A stretch of 64,000 bases of DNA, taken from the NCBI RefSeq assembly GCF_001641265.1, contig NW_020167537.1, positions 310,001 to 374,000 of the forward strand. Direction: 5' to 3'. Both the position numbers and the translations under genes were made by a program. The first letter of the stretch is position 1; each line of letters starts with the position of its first letter. The notes below the pieces were generated by a model that worked only from the letters and a program-made list of their open reading frames with translations, did not search any database and had not been told where the DNA came from. The DNA is from Pseudogymnoascus destructans. Lineage: Eukaryota > Ascomycota > Leotiomycetes > Thelebolales > Thelebolaceae. Shown piece after piece: positions 21,748 through 33,329 of this stretch.

Positions 21748-23626
21748 ACGTATTTCCCAATCGAACTGTGCACCCGGTCGAACCGTGCAAAATAACCACC
21801 AAAATACAACTTCGTAGGTATATTATAACAACAACCCTTTAAAACACTCTAGCTATCTACAGTAATTGAATCTAATACCTCTTTGCACGTACTAGCAGTA
21901 TGTCCAACTTGATTACATGTGCCACATCGTCGTGGTTTCCCTTTCCTGCACTGACCCTGTGTGGCATCACCACCCTCCTCCTCCTGAGTTTGAGTACTCC
22001 GTACGAGCTCATCACCTTCCTCAATTGTCAAGCTTCCACCTAATTGAATACGCTTCCTTCGCTTGTTTGCCCTTCACTTTTTGAGCGCATTCGCCTGCTG
22101 TAGCGCCTTGACTTCAGCTTTAAGGAGTGTAAATGAATGGGCCATTATTTGAGCTCCTTTAGCAAGCTGGTCAAATGCCTCATTTATTGAACTTGGAGAG
22201 CTATTCTGATGTCGTACGATTCGATTCTTAAGGTGTGTTGTTTGGAATTCAACTTCAGTCGCATTCTGGGGTGTCTTTGAGGTCCAAGTCTCCTTTTCAA
22301 CAGGTGGTGGGGTTGGTGTTTTTAGTCGGAGATCAAGATGCGAAAGGACAGTATTTGGATCGTACGGAACTAACCCTATAACTAAGTTAGTAGTATTTAC
22401 TATAAAGATTATTATAATTACCTGTTGCTCGAAAGCCACTCTTAATATTCTGCTCTGTAAATGCAGCTTTATACGCTTCTTTAAAGGCAGAAAGGAACTC
22501 AAGCTTTGTGATATGGTGAATACGGAGTAATACGAGACCCTCGACCTGCTTTCTGTACGAGGACTTTAGTGGGCTAAAACACCCAACATTAAGAGGCTGG
22601 AGGAGGTGTGATGAATGTGGTGGCATACAGAGGGTAATAATTAGGTGCTCTTGACAATACTGTTGGAATTCGACTGAAATATGTGACTCGTGGCCATCAA
22701 GAATTAGGAGATGATATACTCCTTTCGTACGACTCTGAGTATGTTTCTCAAAATGCTGAATCCACTCAAAACCAATTGCATTTGTAGTCCACCCGTTTTC
22801 ACTTAATGTAATCACCCAATCGCGTGGGAGTTGTACCTCGTCGTTGTTATACCATGACGAGAGGTGGGTTGCTCCTTTGAAAATAATGAATGGAGGAATT
22901 GACCACCCGTACGAGTTGATTCCTTGTATAATTGACACCCATTCTCGATTTCCTGGCTGTGTAGCTTTCAGACGATTCCTTGACTCTGAGCTAGTGACTA
23001 CTTTAGCAGTAGCAATCATTCCCATTAAGAACCCAGCTTCATCAAAGTTGTATATATCCTCCTCTTGAATTCCATACTTTGCGACCGTATTTCGTACGAG
23101 CTTAAACCAGTCTCTGATAATCACTGGATCTTCACAAAGAGCTCTTTTATAGTCGTATTTTCGTCCAAACTTCGTTTTAATCTCCGTACGACGCGTGATA
23201 AAGTTCGAGGTCCAATTCTTACCTACAGGTGACGCGTCGCGTTCAGCGAGGAGTAGGTCCGCCATTTCTTGTACAGCAGCTGGCCGAGGTGGGAATCCAC
23301 GCGAATCAAGGTCGAGAATGTATCATACGATAGCTTCCTCTTCTTGAGAAGTAAGCCTTTGAGTATTTGAGGGTGTGTTGCATCGGGGAGCTGTTCCTTT
23401 TATCCTATCACGAAGGGTTTGAGGAGGTATATCATATGCTATTGCAGCAGCTCGTACGCTTCGAAATTGATATAATTTAATTGCTTGTATAGCTAAAAGA
23501 ATCCTACCTTCTTGATTAGAAGAATAAGCTTGTGTTGGAGACATATTAGTTGTATGGAAGGAAGACGCGTTTTGGTGGTTATTTTGCACGGTTCGACCGG
23601 GTGCACGGTTCGATTGGGAAATACGT
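21748..23626 (-). mobile_element. pogo/Fot1-type transposon (pogo-5), TIRs present
   Basis: TIRs of about 58 bp: ACGTATTTCCCAATCGAAC at 21748 and its complement ending at 23626. Each TIR holds two TCGAAC(T/C)GTGCA units 17 bp apart. The right flank is TA; the left flank is TT, so one target base has changed. Length is 1879 bp with one transposase. Confidence 0.9.
21849..23544 (-). pseudogene. pogo/Fot1 transposase with one intron and two CGA-to-TGA type stops
   Basis: Minus strand. The start MSPTQAYSSNQEGRILLAI at 23544 is preferred over the upstream ATG at 23589, which lies in the TIR region. A stop (TGA, 23323-23325) sits where an Arg is expected in EEEAIV-R-YILDLDSRG. The core has YNFDEAGFLMG, LILDGHESH and QPLNVGCFSPLK (third Asp replaced by Asn). 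A 46-bp intron at 22376-22421 (GTAATT..CTACTAAC..ATAG) joins FRAT to GLVPYDPN. A second TGA at 22074-22076 precedes RANKRRKRIQLGG and a C-terminal knuckle CGTCNQVGHTASTC. With two stops and a lost catalytic Asp the product should be inactive. Confidence 0.88.
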
Positions 23627-24781
23627 TATATGAGATATTCAATAATTATCGTCGCCTGAATATTTTTAATCGAACCCGAAGATGTGCGTCGTGAGTAATC
23701 TGCTACATCAAGGGCAGCATCACTCCACGCCGAGACGCCAGGTTGGCTACTTTGGGGGTAGAAAAGATGACGAGTTCGTCATTTTCGTGCGAGCTTCAGA
23801 GATAGCCTGTACTAGCAAATATGCTGAGTAATAACGCAATATGTGCCGCTTCTCTATAAACACGGCCTCTCGGATATGTGTATACAGTCTCTACTATGCA
23901 CTGAACAGCCAGTGCATCTATGATAGGGTGGAGGTAATGGATGTTGTTCATGTAGTATTTGAGCAAGCTAAGAGCTTCGGCTTTGGTTGGCAGCCAGATA
24001 GTGGCCAGAGAGGTTTAGAAAGATACTAATATAAACAGACATTGCTGCTTGTCATCGCGAGGTGTCTGGAGAGTATGCCGTGCCACAGGTTGGCAGGTAA
24101 CACCACGGGCGGAACAGTTGGAACAAGGTTGCCGCCGGTCACATTTGAGCTTCTTTGACCGACAGAACTGACGTGACACAGGGTCCTGCCGCGGACAGCG
24201 GGTCGCCTATTAGACTTGGGTTGGTCCATCAGAGTCTATAATGTCGCGGTGTTGGCCGCCTCACATCGGTAAGTACGAACTCATCAGTCACGAGAAAAAC
24301 ATAAAGGCATAGATTAACAAGCCCAAATAGGATATCTTGGGGCAAAATGTCAGACAGTATATAGCCAGTATGGGTATCATACACATACCCGATAGACAGT
24401 TACAGGTACACCGGTTGCAGAAGGGCCACAAAGGGTGCTTTGGAGCAATTCGTGGTGATAGTCACGTGCGTCAGCCCTGATCTTCCCTCTGTTGGATACG
24501 TAGGACTGCCATATATGCCGGGCGTAGGGCAGACTGGTGCCAGGCAAAGCTAGGCGTAGGATCACCACCAGCCTCGTAGAAACCGGGCGTAGGATTCGCA
24601 CCAGCTTCATAGAAGCTGGGCGTAAGGATCAGCGCCAGCTCTGAAGCTAGGCGTAGCTTATTTAATTAATTCAATTGTCCTATATACTCTACGATCACGA
24701 CTATGTTACCTGTGGAAGCCCTCATTCCGACTGTCTACTCTGTGCATTCCAAAGCGATACTTCTGCTCAGTTGGGGAAACC
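23627..24781. other. Unassigned stretch with a degenerate tandem repeat
   Basis: No gene recognised; small open frames here look random. 24519-24655 holds about four imperfect copies of a roughly 35-bp unit built on AGCTAGGCGTAGGATCACCA. The last 8 bp (24774-24781, GGGAAACC) are the left target duplication of the hAT element. Confidence 0.6.
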
Positions 24782-25091
24782 TAGGCTGCGCACTGGGTAC
24801 TCATGAGTCGAGTAGTAGAATTTCTACTCACCCAGCTGAGTTACTCACTCATATCCCGAGTATTGTTGAATGAGGATTACTCACTTGCCGGGTACCTAGT
24901 ATAGGTCTTGGCAACCCAGTTATATCACGTGTTTGATTAGTCATTGAAAAGGGGGTGTGATCGTGACTTCACATTGATATCGATATCGTAAAACGCCATA
25001 ACTCAATAACTCCATTCCCATGTCGTTGATATCCTATTCCACACTATAACCTTTGCCTTTAGGTACCAGGTTACCAGAAGGTTGCCAGAAC

Positions 25092-25703
25092 TTATCTAAC
25101 CTTCATTCCTGGGTGAGAGACATTTCCATCGATTAAGCCTACAGCTCCATGATTAAACATCATATCCCGCAAACGCCGAACCAATACCATATCCTTTGCC
25201 TGAATTGTCACTCTCTTCGCATGAATAGCAAGGAGATTTGTCACTATAACTGTTAGTATGTCCCTGTCACTATGTTCAAGTATCATACTCTCAAATTCTC
25301 GAATGAGGAAGCATTCGGCAGCTTCCTGGAGAGCTAGGATAGCAGATTGCTGGAAGCGAAGATTGGACTTGAAGTCTTGTGCGATTTCCCTAACAAGACG
25401 CTGGAATGAGAGCTTTGGAATAATCAGGCGAGTATCAAGTTGCTGTCTTCTGATATCGCGGAGAGCCTTGGTGCCTATATGTTTATTAGAGAGTTCTGGT
25501 AATCCTCTGGTAATCCTCTTACCTTTCTGAGCATGATTGTTGCAAGCTTGAGATGAGCGAACTGGAGCTTTTCTTGCTGTGCGCACAGCCTTTTCCTTTC
25601 CCTTTCCCTTTCCACCAAGCCTAGAGCCAGCCTGTAATCCAAGTGGCATCCTTGGTGCTGTGCCGCCAGTTGATCTCCTAGCAGTTTGCTTAATACGAGC
25701 CAT
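25092..25703 (-). CDS. Histone H3-like protein encoded inside hAT element A
   Basis: The tail opens ARIKQTARRSTGGTAPR, close to the H3 start ARTKQTARKSTGGKAPR, so a Lys-4 position and an Arg at position 9 are recognisable. The tail is longer than usual (about 60 residues before GTKALRDIRR). The histone fold is complete: LSFQRLVREIAQDF, NLRFQQSAILALQEAAE and AIHAKRVTIQAKDMVLVRRL. Two introns are predicted, 25475-25522 (48 bp, with the CTGGTAATC doublet on the opposite strand) and 25244-25288 (45 bp, TACTAAC branch site). Both are multiples of three, so the unspliced frame is also open. Spliced length is about 172 residues. Loop 1 has canonical H3 length. The frame is undamaged. A 5' leader intron (about 25710-25777) is likely. 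It is either a captured host H3 or a long-standing element gene. Confidence 0.9.
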   Translation of the reverse strand: MARIKQTARRSTGGTAPRMPLGLQAGSRLGGKGKGKEKAVRTARKAPVRSSQACNNHAQKGKRITRGLPELSNKHIGTKALRDIRRQQLDTRLIIPKLSFQRLVREIAQDFKSNLRFQQSAILALQEAAECFLIREFESMILEHSDRDILTVIVTNLLAIHAKRVTIQAKDMVLVRRLRDMMFNHGAVGLIDGNVSHPGMKVR

Positions 25704-26097
25704 TTGCTAACATTAAGATGAGTTAGTGAAGTATACACAAGACAAAGAAGTAGATCAAAAGATATATGTACTTACAGTGAGTTTGTAGCAAGGATGTTGT
25801 AGAAAGAGTAAAGAAAGAGGTAGAGGTTGAAAGGTATGTGTTTTATTTGAAGGTACGCGTTGTAGTGTTGTTTAGAACAGTAATTATTTGCAGGTGAATA
25901 TTCCTTGACGAATATAATTGTTTGCAACTTTAAAAAAACAACAACCTTACAACCAACCACCTTCCTTGGTTACGTTCCGATCTACACATTCTTCTTCTCT
26001 TTTGCGCTTTACCTCTTCACTAGGACCTCAAGTAAGTTTATTATCTTGATTCTACAGTCAGAACTTCTGATGATCTTCTGCTAATCACGTGTTTAGC
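25704..26097. promoter_or_regulatory. Divergent promoter between H3-like gene and unknown gene of hAT element A
   Basis: The 394-bp space separates two divergent starts. A leader intron for the H3-like gene (GTAAGTAC..CTAAC..TTAG, about 25777-25710 on the minus strand) and one for the rightward gene (GTAAGTTTATT at 26032 to TTAG at 26096) can be read. The latter holds two TTCTG-type motif copies. Confidence 0.5.
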
Positions 26098-27222
26098 ATG
26101 GCGAAACGCAAGGCACCTGAAGAACTCTCCACTAATTTGAATACTATCAAAGCTCGCAACCGCGTCTCCAACCTTACTGAAGATGAGAAGGCTGTTCATT
26201 TAGCACTCAAGGCTGACCATGGCGATCTGAGCTACTACTTAAAGAAGTTATACAAGTCTGCAAAGTATATCGCTGCCTCTGCTGAAGACAAGACACGTCT
26301 ACAGAATGAATTGAAGGTTGAGCGTATTCGTGTTCGGTAAGTTCCTTCTGGTAATCTCTGGTAGCCTTAATCTAACTATAAACAGGACTGAAAAGGGCAC
26401 CCATGCATCTTGCATTGCGAATCAGAAAGTCAAGAATACTAGCGCCCCTTCTTCTTCTCCACAAGCCCCACCATCTACTCCGCCACAACTTCTGTCTGAG
26501 CTTGCTGCATTTGAGGGTATCACCAGTATCCCAATCGATGACGATCATAACAGCGAATGGGAGGATACTGAGGTTGAAGACGATTTAGAGTTGGAGCTTA
26601 TGTTACGGCGCGACGATATTTTAAATGACGAGGCTGTTCTACCAGATGAGCTTTCTGATGAAGAGATCGCTAGCATCCAGGCTCTCTTAACTCAAGCACG
26701 CATTGATGTTGGTACCTCATAGTCTGGTAATCTTCTGGTAATCTTCTGGTAATACTAACGGTTGATAGGCCCATGAAGAGGCCAATTTCCGCAAGTGGCA
26801 ACATTTCTGGGATAGCTGTATCCGCTCATATACGAGAAAGGCTGGAAAGCTGAGAAAGAAGCCTGAGCATCTCTTTGAATATATGCCATGGATTGATGTA
26901 GAAGAAGGGTACGTCTCTGATCATTCTAGCAATCTTCTAGAGATACTAATTGTTTATTATAGCACTTTTCACAACGTTATCCCACCACATAAATATTTCT
27001 GTTTGTACGAGCAGGCAGTTTGGAAAGTGGGCCCAATTACCAGGACCTGCGCAGTGGTACCCAAAGTCTTACAATCTTGTCGACAACGGATGGTTACAAG
27101 TCTCCACTCATAGTTCTAGCTTCAAAGAGGCGTTCTTACTTGTCTACTCTAAGAAATTTGATAAGGAAAAGTGGGCTAAGGTATCAGCTGCACAGGATAT
27201 GTTGTTTCTGGAGTTAGAGTAG
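26098..27222 (+). pseudogene. Unknown protein, basic N-terminus and acidic middle, cargo gene of hAT element A (one frameshift)
   Basis: I do not recognise the family. ATG at 26098 starts MAKRKAPEELS, a basic, helical N-terminus. Introns: 26337-26385 (49 bp), one ending 26768 whose donor is unclear (near 26702-26715), and 26909-26962. The middle is acidic (EWEDTEVEDDLELELMLRRD, then LSDEEIASIQALL). Exon 4 carries IPPHKYF then AVW, and after a one-base frameshift near 27020 continues as KWAQLPGPAQWYPKSYN and ends at 27222. The same protein is recognisable at 39060-40168 in hAT element B (PPHLYF..AVW..LPGPAEWYP), so it is a conserved cargo gene. The alternating basic/acidic make-up would suit a histone-binding partner, but that is a guess. 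Confidence 0.75.
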
Positions 27223-27341
27223 AGGAGAGAAATGGAGTATTTGATTTTCCGACGCGAATAGGGGCTATAGAGATTTAAGTATTTCATCGTAGCCAGACTT
27301 CTGGTAATCTTCTGATAATCAAACAATTTGCTACTTGCCAA

Positions 27342-30290
27342 ATGTCATCGCAATATTCAGAGTTGTTTGACTCTGACAATCCTATTTCTAATCAGACTCT
27401 CTTCCCTCTTCTCAACGACTACCTTCATTAAATCAAATCCCTGCGGGCCTCGAATATACTGGCAAATTAAACCAATTCATCAAATGGACTAAGGATACAC
27501 ACGATGTATTCATTGAGTGGTGGAAGCTATCACGATGGTATGAACAACACTCAGATCATACTACAAAACTCCTTACGAAGATTGCATGGGATTCAACCAA
27601 CCGGAGTTCTCAATACTGGAGAAGTTATCACCAAGGAGCAGACCGGCTTTCTGGAGAACCATGTGTCATTTGTACCTATTGTTCGAAGGCCCTTACGCAT
27701 CCTGCAATCAAGTCTGCTGGCCCAAAGTCTATGGCAACACATCTTGCATCAGACATTTGCAAAAAGAAGTCACGGATGGGTAAGGATAGTCTCTATCAAA
27801 TGCGAATCAATCAGATGCGACCTCAACAGGTAAGGATTACCAGATTATTACCAGAATTATATAGGCTAATATCTATAATAGGATCATATTCTCACACAAG
27901 AGGCATTTTACGAACAAGTTCTATACACAGTTATCTCAACTCATAGCTCGTTCCGCTCAGTCGAGGATCCTGAATGGAAAAGGCTTGCTATCTTACAGAA
28001 TCCTCACTATCCACTACCCTCAGCAACAACTATTCGAAACCTCTTAACAACAAAGCTCACACAAATCGAAGAAGAGATGCTACAAGATGTTGTTCCTGGT
28101 TCAAAGATTGCATTATCGCTCGACTGTTGGTCAAGTGTTACTCGACTTTCATTTATGGGTGTTATTGCATCATTTATCGACCGTCATTGGAAAATGCAAG
28201 AGGTCTTGATTGGGTTTGAACCTATATATACAGAGCATACTGGTGCTGAGTTATGTGGAATACTTGAAAAAGTTTTCACAAGGCAGCATTTAGAAGGACG
28301 AATTATATCCATTACGACTGATAATGCGTCAAACAACACTTCAATGATGAGAGATGTGGAAATAATGCTTGATAGTATTGCAGACAACGAGCATTTCATT
28401 GGAGGAAAAGTACAACACATACCCTGCCTAGCTCACGTTATTCAACTTGCCCTTAGTGCTCTCCTTGGTCGAATCCGGATTACGCCAACAAATCAAGAGA
28501 TCTTAATGAACTGGGAAGAAGAGAATCAGATGGAGGGCCTTGCAAAGTTGCAGAAGGACAAGGGTATTGGATTTACACTTGGAAAGGTATATATTCTCTT
28601 GTTAGTTCTGGTAAACTTCTGGTAGTCTTTTCTAATATCTCATAGCTCCGGAAGCTCACTATCTTTGTTAATTCAAGTCAAACTCGAAGGAACAGGTTTA
28701 TGACTGTGCAAAAGGCAAACATGAACCGGGGTCAATCATCTCAGAGGCTTCTTCGACTTATTCAAGATGTATCAACTCGATGGGATTCGACATGCCATAT
28801 GCTTCTGCGAGCACAGCAACTCAAGTCAACAATCAATCAATATACTCGAGGCGATCATGGTGCTCACATGTTCAGACTTAGCGAGCTAGAATGGAAGCAT
28901 ATCGAATACATCATTGATCTTACAAGGCCATTCAACTTCTTTACAACAAACATTGGATCGTCAGCCGGACCTACTGTCTGCTATACACTTGGAGTATATC
29001 AAAAACTCTTATCAACGCTTGAAGGAACTCGGCACCGGCTACGGCATAAGACATATCCATGGGCAGCAAAGATGACTTTAGCAATCGATGCTGCAGAGAA
29101 GAAGATTAGGAAGTATTATAACAAGCTATACACAAATACTGGATCTATCTTCGCATTTGCTAGTATCTTAAATCCTAGTGTGAAGCTCTCACACTTTAAC
29201 AAAAAGGTTTGCAAGCTTGACTTTTCAATACGAAATTGGGAGACAGAGTTTGAACAACAGTTTAGGACTCTTTATAAAGAGCAGTACTCTACAGTGCGAG
29301 TTGCGAGTCAATCAGGATTACGAGATGCAGATATGGATCCATTAGCCTTAGTATTGCAGCAAAGTCAGACATTAAATGGGACTCGGGGCCAGCGAGAGGA
29401 ATATGTGAATGAGGCTGATCTCTATCTTGATGCTCGTAAGTTTCTGGTAATCTTCTGATAATCTTATTCTAACTTGTATAGCACATATCTACACAAAGAT
29501 ATTGCTATTTTGGCAACAAAAGGAAGAGCAATTTCCTGGTCTATCAGCAATGGCTCGTGATATACTTTGTATTCCTGCTGCTGAGTCTGGAGTTGAGCGA
29601 GTCTTTAGTGCCGCAAGGGACGTATGTGGCCACCGACGTGGTCAACTTAATCCTGAGACGATTAAGAGTATTATGCTTATATATTACTCTCGACAATACA
29701 AGAATCGTCAAGGTCATCGTGACAAGCTTGCAGATATGATGGACGTCGTTGATATGACTGAGGAGCAAGTCGAAGAAGAGTATGAGGCACAACGACAACG
29801 GATGTGCAATTCTATCGAGTTACAATATATCAGCGATGAAGAAGAACCACGATCAAATACACATATCCGAGAGACATATTCAAAGGTACAATATCCTCCG
29901 TTTAATCCTCAGCGGCCACAGCAACAGCAAGACTTATCACAAGCTGCACATGAAGAACGACAAATGCGCTACCAACAAGGTGAAGAAAGAGATAGGGCTG
30001 ACCGTCTTAACGAGACCTTATACGACATCCCAGATGACGATATCCCAGATAATGAAGATATAAGAGAAGATGGTAATAATGAGGAGCCTATACTTCCAAC
30101 TATTCATGACGATGAAGATAAGGATATGCCGTCCTCGCCACCAACGCCTATCCAACGCCCTCGGAAGACTGGAAGAGATCTACTTGATATCTTTCAAGCT
30201 ACTCGTCAAGACCCTATAAATACTTTAGGTATTAGTAGGTCTGGCCGGCCTCATCAAGCAAGGTGGAAAGATGTTCTTGAGCATATATAA
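27342..30290 (+). CDS. hAT transposase (BED finger, RNase H-like core, dimerisation domain), near intact
   Basis: Exons read 27342-27829, 27882-28586, 28646-29435 and 29482-30290, with GT-AG introns of 52, 59 and 46 bp, each carrying a CTGGTAATC-type doublet. A frame change near 27400 separates the first ATG segment (MSSQYSELFDSDNP) from PSLNQIPAGLEYTG, so either the true start differs or there is one frameshift. A BED-type finger (CVICTYCSKALTHP..HLASDIC) lies near 27660-27765. Catalytic blocks are LSLDCWSS (near 28115), ITTDNASNN (near 28320), PCLAHVIQLAL and, in the hAT dimerisation region, AESGVERVFSAARD (near 29590). The tail is hydrophilic. It would cut and insert with 8-bp duplications, matching the flanks. 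Confidence 0.9.
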
Positions 30291-30635
30291 TATAGTGTTC
30301 TGATAATCTTCTGATAATCGTGGTACTTAGATAGAGGAATATACGTGATTCGTTCTCACAGCTTATTAGAGATGGTAGAGTGATGCTGATAAATGTAATA
30401 CTTTAAGTTAACTTACAACTGTAACCATAAAACAGTATTAATCGTATGAGGGACTGTTCACGTAATGCATATATCTTACACGTGACAGCCGAGTACTCAC
30501 TGGGTTTTTACAGAGTAACTGAGTATTGGCCTCACTCACCGAGTCGAGTGAAAGGTTCAGCTACTCACCCAGCTGAGTAACCCACTGAGTGAGTGAGCCG
30601 AGTATTGGGCGAGTAGTGCGCAGCCTAGGGAAACC

Positions 30636-32238
30636 CACCCAAATTGGCCGAGTATCCCCGGGCACAGATAATTATACAACACCCTCTGTTGGGGGGGAGA
30701 AGGATTCGGGCGCTGGGCCCTGAAACCGAGGGTTTCTCCGGCGCAGAGTCCGACTCCTGGGTTGGCTCGGAAGAATACGTAGGCCCGTAGGATAGTAAAA
30801 AAAGAATCTGGATTTACTGCGAGGCTTCTGTTCCGGTGCGCCAAGAGACTGATTACGGTGATCGGGGATTTACATCATAGCCGTCCGGACTCTCCGCGGA
30901 TAGTCCGAGGTGTCTGCGCTGGTCTGGCCATATCAATCTTGGGGATGTACAGCCCCATGTTTTACATTACTACTCACGCACGTAAAGCCTCGGCCACTCA
31001 ATAGATATATCTTTCTACCTTGTTTCTGTCATCAATGGCTCCTCGTTGTTTCACAAGATCTAGACCTATTCTAACCGAGCATTGATGGGCAATCCTAAGT
31101 CTACAAGCTTCATGCGGGGGTTTCCTCGAGCACTCGCACTGACATAGGGATCCGAATTTGTCTTCCCAATATATCGCTATTTGCTAACTTGTTCTCCAGG
31201 TCTTTGGCACTCCGATTAGCGGTAAGCTTGTCGGCTCGTATGGATATCTCTCGTTCTCGATTTTCGCCAGCGTGTCACTTGTGGTTGATCTTGATATTCT
31301 GGGCGCGGTTACGTCTGAAAAGGAAAATTTTCGCAAAACAATGACCATGTAATACGTCTCTAAAGGTAAAGGGATAAGGACGCTGCGGCCTTCCATCGTC
31401 ATTTTCATCTTGGTATACTGTATGAGAATCTTGTCTATAATGCTAGAATACCTGTCGCTGGTGGTCGGGGGATGTGGTTATAAAGCCCTGGAACGGCAAT
31501 ACCGTCTCTAGTTCTACTTCATTTACGAGTGACTTGTGTGCGAGAAGAGGATAGGAAGAGAGTTTTTGATGGCGATGGCGTTTTTCAGGCTGCATTACGT
31601 ATTTAGCGCTTGGGGCTGCAGGGCGTTGTTGAGTAAATAAACGCGCGCACGGGTGTGAATTCACATTTTTAGTGTTGCGGTATAGTCCAGACTTGACCTC
31701 ACAGCCTATAATTAGTGCGTGTGGGGATGCAACCCAGGAGGCGGGGAAGGCTTTTATAAGGTTAAAACTAATGCCCGTAGCACGGAACCCCACCAACTTG
31801 AATCCAACCTTAAAAGGCAAGTTCTAGAACTTTAAGCCAATTATGTCGACTTCCTCCGTCCCACGACTATGTCATTTGTATATCAACGTCATGAGTACCT
31901 CTATGTTCATTATAAAATCCTACTTCTGTTGTTGCTACCATTGCTAGATTTATATCTTTAATACTAAGACCACAGAATTATCGCATTCGTGACGCAATAT
32001 CAATGACGCTAATACCAATGCATGTCTAAATGGTTGTGCAATTATTACGTCGTAGGTATTTATCGTTAATGAAAATAAGGCGACCAAGGACCTTGGTCGC
32101 TTGGTCGCCTTGGTCCAAGGTATTCATGTTATATAATGTTTGAACTGGTCCCTTTGTTTTTATTAATCAAATAATCCGAATAATAAACATACCCAGCCAT
32201 AGACTGAACAACACCTGTTCGTTAGACAAATCAACAAC
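30636..32238. other. Intergenic stretch, nothing recognised
   Basis: Several short open frames (for example 31184-31408 and 31443-31820 on the minus strand) show no recognisable motif. A perfect short palindrome, GCGACCAAGG-A-CCTTGGTCGC, is at about 32082-32102 and is followed by more CCTTGG copies. The right part is probably the promoter of the next gene. Confidence 0.45.
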
Positions 32239-33027
32239 ATGGATAACGCAGTAAATGCAGTCGGCAGGCTCTTTGCCAGACCCAACCAGGCAGTGGGGGA
32301 GAGCAGCACCACTAATTCATACCATTCCTCTGCGTCTACCTCCACCAACCACGAAGCAAACGCCAGCCGCACTGGAAACACCAGCCGTAATGAGAACAGC
32401 AGCAGCAACCGCAACGCAAACAGCAACCGGAATACGACCACTAATAACGAGGAAGACACAACCCTTGAGTCTGAAGTTTCACCCGCCGTGGAGCACAGAC
32501 ACGTCAAAAAGCAACACGAAACTCGCGAGCAAACCTTTATTCATAAAGATAAACATCAGGATCACTACCATACCACAATCCAGCCTCTTAAAGACTCCGA
32601 GACATTGCCCGAGAAGCACGATCGCACCCAAGAGACCAGGCGCCGCAGCACCAACAACGATCACAGTGATGCGAAGAAGAAGGCCGAGGCTGGTCGATCT
32701 GGATTCAAGAACACGACTGACCAGGAGCAATTTGAAACTAAGACCAAGGAGCCGACGCAAGAAGATGTGCATATACACAACCATTGGCATGAGACTGTGC
32801 AGCCAGTCATTGAGAAGGGTAAGTCAGATTGTAAAGGCTAATGAGTACTGGGGGTTTCCTTGCTAATGTGTCTTTGATAAATAGAGGTCATTGACCCATC
32901 GATCACTCACAGGAGAATTGACATGGAGCAGAGTATCCAAGAACCTGCCAAGTACCATGGTGTGACGACCAATGCCGCCGTTTCCGCCGAGGAGTTCACG
33001 AAGAAGCATAATGTAGAGAAGAAGTAG
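32239..33027 (+). CDS. Conserved fungal hydrophilic His-rich protein (allergen-like family)
   Basis: Two exons, 32239-32818 and 32885-33027, joined in frame (EK-EVIDPSITHRR) by a 66-bp GT-AG intron; product 240 residues. The first third is low-complexity Asn/Ser/Thr. The rest is charged, with repeated His motifs: HRHVKKQHETREQ, KHQDHYHTTIQPL, VHIHNHWHETVQPVIEKE and a C-terminal VIDPSITHRRI..HGVTTNAAVSAEEF. This layout, with QP(V/L)I followed by a VxxPSxxHRR block, is familiar from cytosolic fungal proteins often labelled allergen. The function is not established. No signal peptide or membrane segment. Undamaged, so likely a host gene between repeat blocks. Confidence 0.75.
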
Positions 33028-33329
33028 TAGGCGTTTATTTTGTGTAGTTTGTTATGTAGGCATACAACAATTATTTTTCCTGTATGAAGCAAGGTTGATA
33101 GTGACAGTGACTCTTATATTTTTGAGAGGGGCACCGTTGTTGTTATAAAGGGTCCTGTTTCATTGCGAGCCCCAATCTTTCCCAATATAATTGGCACGAA
33201 AAAGTTCAGTTATTTTGAGCTAACGTACATGTATACCGAATGATACACGACACCGAATGACACACAAAATTGTGCCAACACAACAAACACTAAAACAGTT
33301 CCACCACAACAAAAGAAAATCAATTAAAA

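Larger units (their letters stand above)
24782..30627 (+). mobile_element. hAT transposon A carrying a histone H3-like gene (5846 bp, complete ends)
   Basis: Ends are 13-bp TIRs TAGGCTGCGCACT (24782-24794 and reverse complement at 30615-30627) flanked by identical 8-bp duplications GGGAAACC (24774-24781 and 30628-30635), the size expected for hAT. Subterminal regions (about 24790-24910 and 30480-30620) are crowded with ACTCA/GAGT motifs. It contains, left to right, an H3-like gene (minus), an unknown gene (plus) and the hAT transposase (plus). Introns and untranslated stretches carry doublets of CTGGTAATC. Confidence 0.93.

Noticed and set aside
25092..25703. Reading the H3-like frame as the ordinary host histone H3 gene
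   Set aside because: It lies inside exact hAT ends with 8-bp duplications, diverges from canonical H3 in the tail and C-terminus, and has a counterpart in a second hAT element.
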